This document shows, piece after piece, positions 30,601 through 44,597 of a stretch of DNA of 64,000 nucleotides. Location of the stretch: positions 9,188,001-9,252,000 of the forward strand of contig NC_045150.1 of assembly GCF_008831285.2 (NCBI RefSeq), given 5' to 3'. Within the stretch, counting starts at the first letter, position 1. Each line of letters opens with the position of its first letter. Made by a program: the position numbers and the translations under genes. Below the pieces are notes generated by a model that saw only the letters and a list, made by a program, of their open reading frames with translations, was not told the DNA's origin and did not search any database. This DNA is from Nymphaea colorata (Eukaryota > Streptophyta > Magnoliopsida > Nymphaeales > Nymphaeaceae).

Positions 30601-33600
30601 GAGGGCGTGCATCTGGAAGCTTTGCTTCCATCAAAAAGTTCTTTGTCTTCTCTGGGTCATAAAAATTAGATTCTCTTGTGACACGCTCAACCTCCTTAAT
30701 CTGACCCGTTTTAGCAGCTGCTTCTATGTACTTGAAATGTATGGCAGGATCCTCACTACATGATACAAATAAGAAATTTCAAATGAACATATCGACATCC
30801 AAAATAAAATGATACCAAATGCCGAACTATATACGCAAGCTTCCCATAAGAAGGAAATAAAAAAGCACACGGAAACCAAGATACCTGGAGCTCAAATATG
30901 AACCCAGGAAAAAGTAAAGGCCTTCATAGGATTTGAACTGCTCAAAGAGTTTAATGCACGCATCAACCCCTAGCTGCTCTGAGTATTCCTTTGCTGTCTG
31001 CAAAAACACTGAGAATATTAAGCACCAAGTGGTAGATATTGTTCACCTCAACATCCTGACTGTATTCACCTGGACAATTATCTGAAGATTGCCTCTAAGA
31101 TTGACGAGTAGAAGGTCTTTCATGCATTCTAAAGCCCACTCTTTTGAGAGAGTACCAAAAAACTCCACCAATGCCTGCAAAGATAAAAGAACATTATCAA
31201 ATATAACAATGCTCCACTTTCTCCATAATGAAGAAAGCACAAAGTTACAAACCTGAGGCTCAATAGCATGTGTATTCACTATCACACGTTTAATGTCAGA
31301 CAGATCAGTATAGTGCTGCAAAGGGAAAAAGGTAAAATTAGAGAAATACTATGTATAGTCAAGAGTATTTGTGCAAAACATTCACAGCACAGTACAACAA
31401 CCAACACTTGTCCCTACCCTCCTCTATCATACTTTCTGATGCCATTAAATGAGTTTAGAGTCTTTAGACCAAAGAATATTTGCAAGAAATCCATATTATT
31501 TCTTAACCAGATTGTTGATTGAGCCCCTAACGGTGCATTTTTGCAATCTTATGCACCCAACAAAATACTTTTAAATAGAGGCGATAATTTTACCTGAACA
31601 GCTCGCAAATACAGGCCAGCTTTTTCACATAGTTGTGCAATCCGAGGACGGTCATAGTGGGTGAACATACCATTTGCCAATATCGCATCAGCAACATTTG
31701 GAAAAGTGACCAGATTGATCTCCAAAACCTACAAACAAGCAAATCTAAGTATCCAAAGCAACAAAGTGAAGGCAAAAATACCAGCATAACCAAAAACACT
31801 ACCTTTGTTTGAAGAAAGGCATGTTCTGGCAAGTTTGGCTTCAGAACATCCAGCAAAAATGCAGTTGCTTCTCGTATCATATTTCTCTGTAACAAAAGAT
31901 AACCATTAAAAAGCAGTTAAGGACCGAGGAGAAAGTACCATCTGAATAAGCAAACCCACAGTAGGTAACATCATGCTCACATATAGCAGAAAAAAGGTAG
32001 ATGAAGGCGAGAATGATAAAGAACACACTATGGTCAGTGATGACTGCTGACGAACATGTTAGAGGAGGAGAATTAACCGTCATGGTCCATGTTTTCAGAA
32101 ACATCTTCAGAAGGAAGAGAAGAGGCACACAAAAGTCATAGCCTGAAAGTGAAGAGCATGACCTAATTCTATCCACTTATATTCAGGTTTACAAATATTT
32201 CATGGGATCATAATGCCTCCTAATACATAAGTAGGACCATAATAGGACCCATACAACGGAGAGAGAGAGGGAGAGAGAGATTACCTGCAGGAAGAGATCT
32301 GTGATAACATTGTAATCAACTGGGCAACCCCCTTCCATCTGAGACATCATGAGTGCAAAATTGACAGCACCCTGCAGCGCAAGAATACCATGAATTTGCA
32401 TAGGTAGTAATAAACTTGATAAAATATTACAGTGATAGTATGATAAATAGGTGGTTCCAACATCAATTCCATATAAGCATACAAAATTATCTGTTTACAA
32501 TCACTCAAACTCAAAGTGGACCTTAACAAAATAATATTTCACGCAGGAAAAAGAAACAGAAGGATACCTGAGAGTCTGTTCTCAAAATAGTTTGCAAAAG
32601 GAAGAGATAGTCTGGGGTATAACCAACCTGGACCAAGAAATATGCAGAGAAAGCAGTCAGACCATTTTAAAAGAGAAGAGAGAAACATCCTGCAGAGGCT
32701 ACTAGAAAAGGACACCAAATCAACAAGAAGGACAAGATAAATCTGAACCAAGTAATGAAGGACAATAAAAGGAAAATGTGAGATACTACTTACTTGTTTT
32801 GAGTAAACAAGAATCTTGTCAAATTCTCTTCGCTCAGCAAAAGCTGCAACAACTTTCGGGGTGGCCCTTGCTTTTATGTATATTTTTAATGCAAGGTCAT
32901 TGTCCACAGTCTAATTAGGGAGAAACACAAAAGAAAATATCATCAAAATATCATGCATGCAACAGAAGGTTACATCCTAAGCAAGATTAATACTAACAAA
33001 CAGATTTAAACTTAATGAACCTTTTCTTATCAGTCACCAGAAAAAAAAAGACAAGCATGCTTTAATTCTTCAAAATATATACAAGTCATAGGAAGGAATA
33101 TAATAAAGTGCAAGTTCACGTTTAAAAGGAATATAGCTGCAAGGCCAATGACAAAAAAAAACAGTATGCAGTAGTTTGTCTTGCAATCAAAGAAGAAAAA
33201 TGGTTACAGTTCTATAACATGCACCTCGTACCTAGTCATAACATCCAATTTGAATGTCAAGAGTATAGAAGAAATTCAATCAACAAAATAAGACCATTCA
33301 AATTCCAAAATCAAAGAGAATAAAATGGTTCTACCTTGACAAGATCCCCAAGCTCTTCACTGCATTCAAGCTTGTCTTCAGCCAGCCAATTTTCTAGAAG
33401 ATTTTTCTTATTCTGATTTACAACCAAACGTGATAACTCCAATGACTCGAATGCATTAAGCTTTCCTTTGGTTAATAATGTCCCAAAGTACTGCAACAGA
33501 GGTGGTGTTTGCCCAGCTTGCACAGGAACACTCTGGATTGAAAACGAAAAACATAATGCAGTTTAAGTTGAGGAATAAAAGATACAGCACAAGAATATTT

Positions 33601-36600
33601 TGAGGCAAAGTTGTGGACCAGGAGAGAGAGAGAGATTTCGTTTTAATAAGAAGTTATGAACAAAAAAGGGTGCACACTGAAAAACAAACAATATCCAACA
33701 ATCAAAGAGCTGTTCCGAGCTTCAGTATAACCAGAATGAAGTCTTGTACAACAATCTTCATCAAACTTTAACATAAACAGATCAGAAAGAAGAAACTCAT
33801 AAAGTTCCTGAAAGATATGAGAGATTAGCACAACACCTGGAACTTGGCTACAGTATCAGGTGTGCGGAGAATTCCTTGTGGAGATTCAGCAGCAAGCTCA
33901 GCAGCCTCCTTATATTTCGTTTGGGAAAATAGCTCCTGAAATCGTTGAACAACCTGCACCAGAAACACAATACCATAAATTTCAAGTAAAAGACACATCC
34001 TATCAAGGAAAAGATCACCATAAGCTATGAAATTTATTACACCATTTTTTTTAATTGCTTCAAGATATTCATCTGGATCAAGATCCAAATAAAATACAGC
34101 TTGGACAAACTTATATGATTATTTTTGGATTATGAAGTGCATAGTCCCATATCTGACCCATGTTGGATTATTCATATGGAGGCTCATTTCCTCTACTTAA
34201 GGTGCTTCCTCAATTAGTCATCATAATAGTAGCAGAAGAGAAGAATGCATAATATAGCATACCAAAGCATGATTAAAAGACACGATGAAGCATCAGACCC
34301 CGGGAACAAAGATCAGATTGCCCCATGTTTAACCTCCGTGTGCAAACCAGCCACAAGAGCCTCACATCAGGTTCGGGAAATGTACTCTCATGACTCATCA
34401 GTACCCTGCCATCTCTGCCAGACCAGTGTGGTCCAACTTGCTAGGCACACACACAGATAGGTGGTGATGTGAAGTTAATTTGATCCTTTGTTATTCTTGA
34501 CTGTGTTGGACTAGGCATATTATCGTTAGAATTATGTACAAGCTACACCATCAACAACTATTTCTAAGTCCGAAAGCAACTGATAATGCTCAGCTTAATG
34601 TGAAATAAACAGCCAAAAGAAAAACTGTTATCATGCATAGAGATGCAAGGACTCACCAAATTTTCTGCCCCTGGCAGGTTCCCCCTTTTAGCAAGGCTTA
34701 CAGCTAGCTCCAGATTGTTCAACTGCAAGTATTCAGATAAGTAACTGTTGCAATGCTGATCTTATTTATGGAAGAAGACAATTATAAAACTCACCTGGCC
34801 ACTGATAAAAGGAATGATTGTTGCCTCATTAACAGTTGCAAGTAATACTTGTCCTCTACGGTTCACAGCATAAAATCCTCCAACTGACGATGCTTCTGAA
34901 GTCAAAAAAATTGGGTCTGGACTAATTCGATTTCTGTAAACTGCAGCAGCAGTCTCGAGATCATACACAAAAAGAAGTCCAAGCTTTGTGACCACATAGA
35001 TCAAACCATATTTATGTGATATCTGCAGCACAGCAGTCAGAGTTAACACCAACTGTATCTGAGATCACAAAACAAGAAAAGTAGAATAATTGTTTCACCT
35101 GCATTGAGACTGGGAAATCATCAGCAAAATCAGGGGGAAAGAAAAGGTCTGCCTGCTTCTTTGTGAAGCTAGGTTTTCCTGATCAAAAGATACAAATAAG
35201 CTAGAGAAAACAAACGAAAAGACTTTCATAATGATGATGATGGTGTGTTCATAGTAGCACTAAATTACTAATAAATAACAATAAGAGAGGAAAAGAAAAT
35301 GCTACAACTTAGTTTCTAGTGTACACATGTAATCTATCAGAGAACAGAAGCAGACCTGGCTGAGCACCTAGTTCAATAACATGCATCTTTGAAGTAATTT
35401 GGCCCGCATTCATTGTCTTTGCAGCAAAGCAAATAAGAATGGAAGGATTATCATTCCCAGCAACCTGTGAAACAAGTGGATGACCTCAAGATATGGGCAA
35501 GTCAAGAACCTTTACACAGAAGGGAACAAACAAGTGCAAATTCAGCTACACAGGAACTCACCTTAAATGATGCAAAGGCTGCAGCATGTGCTTCTAGAGC
35601 TTGACTACGCTGTTGATCTACAGAAAAGAGTTGCATGTTCCCCTTAACAAGTTGAGGCCTCTGTAAAACATGGGGAAGTTGCCAAAAGAATTACTTAAAA
35701 CTTATTACCCATAACTGAAAATGCCACACACTGTACATCATCATTACAGAGATTAACAGCAACGCAATCACATGTTCTTTTCCTTTTTCCTTTTTGCTCT
35801 AATGACCATGTGATACATGTTCTTTTCCTTTTTCCTTTTTGCTCTAATGACCATGTGATCTTACTATTCTGCTATTGGCTTGCCAGTCATTTGGTATCCC
35901 TTTCATATATGTGCTGGTCCTTACTGGTCCCTTTCACCCTCACACTAGCGACATTCACAGTGGAGACTGGACTTAATTCTAAAAGAGTGTCTGTAGGAAC
36001 CCTTATCAAATCATTATGCCTATATTAGAGCACAGCTTGTATCTTAGGTAAATGAAGTGTATTTATCCCTTAGATCTCCAGTTATACACATTTTCAATCA
36101 TAAGGAAAGTGGTCATCATCTAAGGATGCAAATGTTCCAAATCCAGGCAACAAAATACAGTAGCAGTCAGATCAGGATCTGATTCTGTATCACCAAAAAT
36201 GATAAGACCCTCAAACCAGATCCAATCCATTTGCAACTCTAACCACTGTCTATGAATACTTGCAGAATATAGCCCATGGACTCACCAAATGGGCTGCCGC
36301 CAGGGGCGAGGGGAGGGGGGCCGCCTAGGCCATGGCCCCACCCTAGTTAATTGAAAAAAAAAATTACATTAAAAAAATTGAAAATTTTTAGTTGCGTAAT
36401 GTATTTTTTAGATCCAGGTTTAGTTTGGCCCTACCCACATAAGTTCGTTACACCATTTGGCCCTCCCCTGAAAAAAATCTTCGCCCTGGCTGCCGCACCC
36501 AGTAAGTCAGGTATGGAATGGGTGCAGCTGTAAATTTTCTTGTATTATCCATATATGTATGTAATATAAGCTTAAGCTTATTAGACACACTGGTACATGA

Positions 36601-39600
36601 GTATACATATATATTCACCAAATTATTTTGACAAAAGCCGCATGCATGCACCTTCATTCATTTGACAAAGTTGCAGAGCTAACTAACTGCAACAGTCGAG
36701 AGAATAGAAACCAAGTTGGAGTCGTTCATCAGAAGTAGGACGTTATAACGAACAAGGAAAACTTAATAATTGCTATGTTGTGAGTGTGTCACTAGGATAT
36801 ACCTGATTCTGCCATATTTATCACAATTGACTGCACCCTTATGGACAAGAACAAGAAGAAAAAAAACAACCAATCCAAATCTAGTTGAACCTTTTCAAAT
36901 TAATTATTGAAAGGGTATCACTTTGTGAAATCTCAGGTAATCCAGCATAGCTCTGTCTAAACATCTCTATTGCTTGTTCAAAAATTGGATTGAGCTGTCT
37001 GCTACAATTCTTAGCCTTGCAACTTGTCAATGGAGAACCAGAGAAACCTAACTCAACTCAGACTATTGACTAGCAGACAACCAAGTTTGAGATCATCCAC
37101 AGCCCCAGTTGTCAATTGCCAACCATTCAATTGTGTAACAAACACCAATGACAATGAGCATATTAAAAGGGAAGAACGGTGTGACAAGGTTCAGCACATT
37201 CAACAAACCAAGAATACAAGATTGGTATATCAAAAAGAAAAGGACAAAGGGGGAGGATTAGCAACTACTGCACATTGGATTAGGCTTAGCAAAAAGCTTC
37301 AGCCACTAGCTACGCCTCATAAATGTGAGAATTAAAAATTTATCAGGCATCTGATATCTTTGCAAATTGGCTTCAAATATAAAACAGCAAAAAAGGACAA
37401 CCAGGAAACAAGAAGTTCCACTTCCAACGACATAGGCATACCTCTGGTGCACCAGGCGCAATTCCAATTAGGACAAGCCACTTTTCAGAGGGATCACACC
37501 GGTAGTTGATTATTTGATTGTTAGATAAATTTGCAGTCCTTTCGAACATCTTTACAGGCTCAGACTCACCTACGAAAATTAAAGCAAGACAAATACAAAA
37601 TGAGGGTCTAGAAAAAAACTACTTGAAAAGTCTATTTCATATAGATACATATGTCAATATGGTTCATTACATGAGCTAAGTGCCTAACATGGAAATTTTA
37701 TAGAAAAATGTTAGATAAATATGTACATCTATTGGGAAAAAAAATAGCAACTTCATGAAGTCTAAGATATGTTTTAGGCTGTCAATCGCATCTAAAAGTC
37801 TAAGGCATGTCAAAACAAATAGTCAACGAACCAAAACTGATCGACATGTATATGATGGGTATTTTCTAAGTTGTCAAAATCTGAAATCAGATATAGGTCA
37901 ATGGAAGCCCTAAACAACTTGCATGAACTAGTCAGTCCAAGACAGTTCAAGATGGTCAACTAAAATAAAACCAATACAGAAATACAAAAACACAAGATTT
38001 AAAAAAGAGAGAGAGACAGAGAGAGAGTCTACATTTTTAACAAAAGGAAACATAAATTAAAGAGAGTGTATATGACCCTGAAACCTATTAGTCATTCGAA
38101 ACAAGTCCAAGAACAATGGCCCTGCCAACTACATGCTCATGAACTATATCTGCTGCTAATCCACTAGGTCAACTAGACAAGCAGTTGGCTTACTTAGTCT
38201 CGTAGGTAAACAAGACAGGCATGACTAGATACTCGATAGTTGTAAAACTTGCCGAGTCAAGAGTTGACTCAGATCTACTCTGCTCCTTACCGGGTCAACC
38301 TAGTAGAGGAACTCATTTTTATCAAAACTCAGCCATGACTCGGCTTGACTCCGCCGAAACTTAGTTTGCTCAGCAGAAACTTGATTTGACTCAGTGCAAT
38401 CCGATAATAAGCTCTGTATTTCACTAACTGCTTAATTGCTTTATTTTTTACATAAATCTTCTAACTTATTGGAACATAAGAATTTATAATTATTGTTCAT
38501 TTATTAAATTTGCATGTTGCAAATGAAAAGTTAAAGTTGATTAAGCATAACTTCAGGTTTATTTATTTATTTATTTATTTCAATTTTTAGAGCATTGAAC
38601 TCTTTGCTTTTGACCCTTTAGTTTTACTTTTACATAGTATATAGCATATACATACATGTAGAGTTTGTAAAGTGTTAACTATTTGATAGTTGAATATATC
38701 AATTCTGATGTTCTCTTTTTTTTTTTTGACTTATTTTTCATTGATAAATTGATTCATGTTACTCAATTTTGAAGTATGCAAGTACAATAGCAGTAGCAGT
38801 TCAATTGTCTGATTTCTTGCTACCACATGAGTAAATATAACTTAATTATTACTTTACTTGATGTTATATTGATTTATTTCTGAGTTATACATGTAACCAA
38901 GTCATTGTACAAAACCTTTTTACGTTTAAATGACAAGTTATATAATTTTTTTTTTCAAAAACAATAGTTAATAAAGCCTGGTCTCACTCACCAAGTTAAC
39001 CCACTGAGTCATAAGTCAAGAATGGATGAGTCAAGTTCCGAGTCACCGGGTTTTGAACACAGTGTGATTCATCAAGCAGTTAATATAGGTCATCTTCAAT
39101 AAGCATAGCAGATCTTTTCAGAAAAAAATACAAATTTGGACCAGTTTTGAGTTTTTTATTTTACATTTTACTAAGATCCATACCAGATTTAGATATTGAG
39201 ACCAAATCCATAACACAACCCACACTTTTCCATGTAGAAACATAATTTCATTATTTTTTTTGGATAAAGTATTTTTCTGATTTAGAGTCCACATTGCAAA
39301 GCTGGACTTTGAGCTGATACAGACTGGATCTCAGTGTCTTAGGTTCAACCAGGCCTGTATCTCATTTGTCTGCATCTGTATCCAAAACCCTATTATTTAT
39401 ACAGAAGTGCCTAGAAAGTAGAAACAGTAAAGTATGACATGAGTATGGCAAAAGTACACTAGCCACAGCATAAACAGCCAATTGTAATTTTGGACTCAAA
39501 CATTCTAGCAGTTGTCTATCATGGAAGAACATGAATTACAAAAGCTACAGTAGTCTAACTATCATGAAAGAGCATAAACCTTCTATCGACCAGTGATAAA

Positions 39601-42600
39601 CTGATGTTTGAGTAACTAATCCCAACACCTTGGGAGTGATCCACTTCCAGAAGACAACCTACAGAAATCATGAAATTTATAAGTGATAAAAATTGAGAAA
39701 TACTCATGGTTACAACCAGCAATCTATAGAATCATGGTTACAGGTAGGTTTGCATTGCAAATTGTCTAGATCTGGTTTGAGAATTTGTCCCAGACCCAAT
39801 TTTAAGTTTCCAACCCGATTTGAATGTGTTCCATTGTCCCAGGTCCAATTCATTAGCAACCTTAGTTATTGACAACAATGTTACATCTCATCAGAATTTG
39901 GAAGTGGACAAAACCAATACCTGTTCGGGCATCTGATGTGATTTTATTTTAGCCTTCAACTCAATATTGAATATCTGAAGGTGATCCTGTGTACTTCCAG
40001 GTATTTGAGCTTCAAAATAAGTAAGATTTAATCAGGCCAATCAGTAGTTTTGCAATGAAAACCAGAATAATCACATAACTGAATCTATGCCAGCATCTCA
40101 TGAGCAAGCACAGAGATTTTTCACTTTTTGGAGCACATTATTGCTTCAGACAATAAGCATGTAACAAAAGTATGAATTGCAGTTCATTTACTTAACTTGT
40201 GTGATTACCAAATGGGTGAGCCAGACAGCACAGCCCTCAAAGCAAAATGACCATAAAGAGAAGAAGATCACCGTCCTCAAAGCAAAATGACCATAAAGAG
40301 AAAAAGATCACCAGTTTAGACCCAGCAAAATGATATAAACCATTCTAGAATCTAATCTACCACTCAGATACCATGAACTTCTTGAAACCCATTATGTTAG
40401 GTAGACTCAGTTGAATTACAGAAAGGCAAGCCTTCTTCTATATTGATCATTGATACTGCATAAAAGTCCTACAAAGGGCCCTTGATGTAAATATAAGGCT
40501 AACCGCTGCAGAAAGTTGTGAATTAAAATGGCATAAGAAAAATAAAAAAACATTTCCAAGGAACAGAAGACCAAGCAAAAGATGTTCTCTATCAAGCATC
40601 ATTGTAGTTAAAAATGCTGAGCAAAATTTTCATACAATAATCAGCAACAAGAGATTTTATGCCATACAAGAGTCCATTATAGAAACTGGAGAAGACTTAG
40701 AATCGTCAAAAACTGACTGGCAAGCTGAACCCGTACTTGAGTGACTAAGTCAATACTGGTTGACATCTATATAGTCATCCAAGCTAACAAGTAAATTCAA
40801 TAATAGTCAGAAAGCAGTCAATCACCCAGTTGTACCCATCAATCTAAAAAAAAAAAAAGAGAGAGAGCAGGCAGCAACTTTTATGGAATTCAGACTCTGA
40901 CTCAAGCATGGATATCAAAAATTCCCTCCAATAAACACAATAAGAGCAGAAAGAATAATTCCTATAAAGTTGTATAACAGATGTTGCTGATTTCTGTTTA
41001 CATTTTATTTGCCAATAACAGTAGAACATACTGAAGTCAAGAGCACGATCATCCATTACTTCAAACAAGTAAACATCTCAACGAATCTTGAAAGGACTGA
41101 TATTTGTAGTTTTGTACATAGGCACTAGAATCATTCTTGCAAGGAAAGAGTTTCACTAAATGTAGATTCGCAAGAAACGAAAACGCCACATGTTCAATAA
41201 GTCGCTTCAGCCTTCACCATTTTCCCACACTGACTTCATCCAATATGCTCAAGCAAACAATAACAGCCTTATATCAAGGTATACACACTATCACCTCAAA
41301 GAAAAAGGAAAAGGTCCTTGATTTTATATCCTTAAGGCTAGTTAAGGATATAAAATTGACTATCACATCAACAGTTACTTGATTGTTTCAACAATTTTTT
41401 TCAATGTCAAGTTGGTGAATTTTTAAATCACACTTCTGCACATGAAATTGCAGAATCCCTGAGATGAACATCATTCTTTGAAACCCTAGGAAAGAGACAA
41501 AACCTACCTACAATTCTAGGAATTGATACTAAATAATCTAGCCACAACCATAACCCATTGCAAAACCATTATTTTGCTAAGAGCAATCAACAACTTTTGA
41601 CCTGTTCATGGTACATGTTTAATCAGGCAGACAGTTCACCTTCTCTTGCATGGCACCAATAATGATGATATATTTCTAAATTGTGATGCAACATTCTCTG
41701 ACTAAAGTAAACCACTTTCTGCCTTCAATGCTCATGTAATCTGTCATCATAACCAGCATAATCATCCCTTTGGTCATCCACAAAATGCCAACAGACTGCA
41801 TAGTTCAGTCAGGACACTGCAATTGGCTTGCAAACACATCAACAGAAGATATCCAGTTTCACCTCCCTTAGTAGTTAAAGGTGGAACTGCGAATGTGCCT
41901 AGTCGCACTAGGTTCTGGACACCATCAGGATCAACTATGCGACCATCTAGTGGGCCCAACTAAGTGGGACACTTACTCAGGTGCCTACTCCCCATAACAA
42001 GCACCACACTAGGTCAACTAGCCTACTAGGCAAAGCTTATTTTAGTTTAGGGTAAAATTGTAAATGAAAGAAAAAATATCTTGCCGTCCTTTTTGCTATC
42101 GTTCTCCCTCGTTTTTTCTGTGACATGGGAATGTAGGATTGCCCCACGTACCCGCTCCAGTACGCTGGTACGCAGAACAGGGTACAGTGAGAGTGTTGGG
42201 TACGGGTTGGATAGGGTTTGGGTCAAATTGATCCAAACTATAAAACAAAAAAAAACCATCGTTTTTATGTTACGAAAGGTCGAGCTCTTCAGCTCAACCC
42301 CGACCGGCAGTGTTCCACATTAGAGCGATGACGTCTGGTGACCGATGGTCATGTCTGTGGTGCACGGCAAAATCTGGCGGCAGCCAAGTGTTTTTTTTTT
42401 TTCTCTCTCTTCACTATTACAACTTAGGGTTCCATTTTCTTGATTTGGGGTTTTTCGTTTTTTTTTATTTGACGATGTTTTGTGTAAAGATTAAATGTAA
42501 ATCTATAGATTTGGATACGTTTTCATGTTTTGTTTGATTTTATGTGCTTATCAGTTACTGCCACTTTTGTTTGGTTGCATTTTATTTCTATCGGCTATTT

Positions 42601-44597
42601 CGGCTATCAGTTTTGTTTGGTTGCTGCCACTTTTGATTAAAAGTTTGATGAATCTATCAGTTATTTCTTTCAATTCTCTTCATCAACAAAAAAAAAAAAG
42701 TGATGATGCCGATCAACCAAGCTTATGCACAAGCCTAAATGAAGAGTGATCACCTAATCGTGATCGGTTTTCTCACTTTTCTGTAACAGTTGATTGCCTA
42801 TTGTTTTATTTTTTGAATTTTTTGTTCATTATATATTTTTGTTTTGCATTTTTTATTATTTTGTTTGTAGACTTTTTTATGGGAATACACTTATAAACTA
42901 TTAATGTTTTTTTCCATTTTATCATTTTTTCGAATTTAAAAATTTGTCGTACCTGTATACCCACAATTTTCAAAATCGCCATACCTGAACCTATATCGCA
43001 GTACCCGCACTCATGTGACATAGCATTTTTCCTTGTGTTCTCTCTCATTTTTCTCTTCACCGCCTCTGGTGCCAACTTCCTCTCCACCATTGTTGGCAAC
43101 TGCCTAGCCCCATCTTGCAGTCTCTAACTTTCTACTACTAAGCTACCTCCATATATGCTTTCGTATCCAGTTGAAATTTTGAGATTAGTGATCGTGACTG
43201 ACAAACTTACAATAGAATATGAAGTCTCAACTATAAAAGTTTCAACAACTTTCCAATAGCATCTTGATGCCCTTTAGAACAAAGATATTGTTGGATCTTC
43301 AATAAGAATCATTAAGAGTTCAATAAATCAGCTAATTTCCTTCATGTTCAACCCACAAAGTACTTACGTAAGCTAAATGTGTTTTTGAAGTTAGAGTACT
43401 AGACATGGTTTATTCTCAACTAGTTGTCAAATTTGACAAACCACTGACAAAAACGCCAAATATGTAATAAAGATGCATGCATAACAACACTATAAACATG
43501 TGATGCTGCTGTCGGGAGAAACATGGTAGTAGGTAATGCATAAAAAGCCAAATATGCAAGTAAGACTGCAAGCTCATTTGATGGTCTACATTTAGATAAA
43601 ATAACTGCCATAAATGATAAAATCACCTTTTAGAGCCAATACTCTGCTGTTTGGATTCATCAATGCAGAGTCTGCAGTAATAGGTCTCCTAAGTGGCTGT
43701 GCAGGCATATTCATATCGATGATGATGACACTGTTCTGTGGGGATGTTTCTCGTACACAGATATACTTGTCTGATTCCATCGTCACATGTGTAAATGTGA
43801 TAAATTGGGGGTTGATTCCCAGGCTTGTTAACTGAAAATATATATGATGAAACATTAATATGACAGAATCACCTTAATTGTTATCATAGCTCTAAACAAG
43901 GAAGTATCTTCCCCATATAAGTTTGAAGTATACAATGACATAAAAAATACCACAAATGCACGAGAACTAACAACGCGATGATGCACCTAAACTCCAATTA
44001 TTACCCATATTGACATGAGCTCGATTGTGGACCAAAACCAATGATCACAACAAAAAGAATTAGAAAATTACGCGCATAAATAGCCAATCTCTATGCAACA
44101 TGGAATTGGGAAAACTATTATCCCGTTTAAAATATCGTATAAGTTAATGAAATAGCTTGCTCCAAAGTAACAGACAAACGGTAAACCCTTATGCTTAGTA
44201 TATCAGAAAACCTTTCAACCACTAAGTAACAAGTTCTCGCAAATCTACTAAACTTCCAGATACAGAATAAAAAGAGTGGACACAGTTTTCCCATGAAAAA
44301 AAAACGGCACTAATAAAAAAATTCGAAACGGGGTCTAAGATGGAAATGAAGCATTAGGCCTACAAACGGTCTCACTCAAACAGATCAAACAGTAAAATCA
44401 TTAAATCAACCAAATTCAGGTCCAAAAAAGGAACAAACAAGCCACGTACATAAAACGAAATCACAAATTCGACCCCATCGTATATGATATCCACCGGATC
44501 ACCGGACAAAAATATAGATCATAGAGAGAATGACCGAGTAGAGGCGGCTTACCGTTAGAGCCTCCTTCATTGCGATCGGAGCACTGGCGGCCGCCAT
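24619..44597 (-). CDS. CHC1: Clathrin heavy chain, complete, 30 exons
   Basis: Thirty minus-strand exons join in frame to 1708 aa, the normal length of plant heavy chains. Borders: 44553-44597, 43627-43831, 39921-40009, 39580-39658, 37442-37569, 35562-35660, 35356-35464, 35099-35178, 34795-35022, 34657-34722, 33837-33953, 33335-33532, 32794-32910, 32568-32627, 32285-32371, 31803-31886, 31594-31728, 31253-31315, 31070-31174, 30885-30997, 30503-30755, 29082-29218, 28646-28924, 27537-28539, 26874-27359, 26019-26189, 25753-25938, 25289-25411, 25097-25207, 24619-24789. Exons 1-9 encode the N-terminal beta-propeller that binds adaptors (starts [15 protein letters not shown]), followed by the alpha-helical CHCR repeats of the leg and the trimerisation region; the tail is Gly/Pro/Met-rich and ends GMPPMGGY. 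Three heavy chains form the triskelion that coats vesicles at the plasma membrane and trans-Golgi network. No frameshift or lost splice site was found. The four largest introns (1.3-3.6 kb) carry transposon-like sequence. Confidence 0.97.
29514..29820. repeat. Tandem duplication (about 142-bp unit) in clathrin intron 21
   Basis: Unit 1 starts at 29514 and unit 2 at 29656, both with GATCATCA and a shared CAACAACCAAATCTAGTAAA block. The second unit has an extra internal copy of about 20 bp (TAGTAAACTCTTGAA). Confidence 0.75.
29883..30050. repeat. Fold-back sequence in clathrin intron 21
   Basis: Two similar segments of about 43 bp (29883-29925 and 29927-29969) are followed by an inverted copy: GAAGCACCACCAGGGACCAC near 29954 pairs with GGTCCTGGTGGTGTTTCACC near 30031. 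This could be a small MITE relic. Confidence 0.45.
35771..35860. repeat. 45-bp tandem duplication in clathrin intron 5
   Basis: There are two adjacent copies beginning CATGTTCTTTTCC and ending ATGACCATGTGAT. Confidence 0.85.
38236..39063. mobile_element. Non-autonomous transposon-like element in clathrin intron 4
   Basis: The left end (TTGTAAAACTTGCCGAGTCA) is an imperfect inverted match of the right end (TGAGTCAAGTTCCGAGTCAC followed by CGGGTTTTGAACACAG). GAGTC-rich ends enclose about 750 bp of AT-rich sequence without coding capacity. A family of this type is widespread in plant genomes; the superfamily is not assigned. Confidence 0.45.
40235..40314. repeat. 40-bp tandem duplication in clathrin intron 2
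   Basis: Two adjacent copies begin CCTCAAAGCAAAATGACCAT and run to AAGATCACC, differing at one or two bases. Confidence 0.8.
41322..41355. repeat. Perfect 14-bp inverted repeat in clathrin intron 2
   Basis: TTTTATATCCTTAA and its exact reverse complement are separated by 6 bases (GGCTAG). It can form a hairpin in RNA of either strand. Confidence 0.85.

Noticed and set aside
36291-36500. GC-rich AGGGGCGAGGGGAGG stretch in clathrin intron 5 as an exon
   Set aside because: No coding match; the clathrin protein is complete without it. It looks like a transposon relic, similar in style to 54.4-54.65 kb, but borders could not be set.
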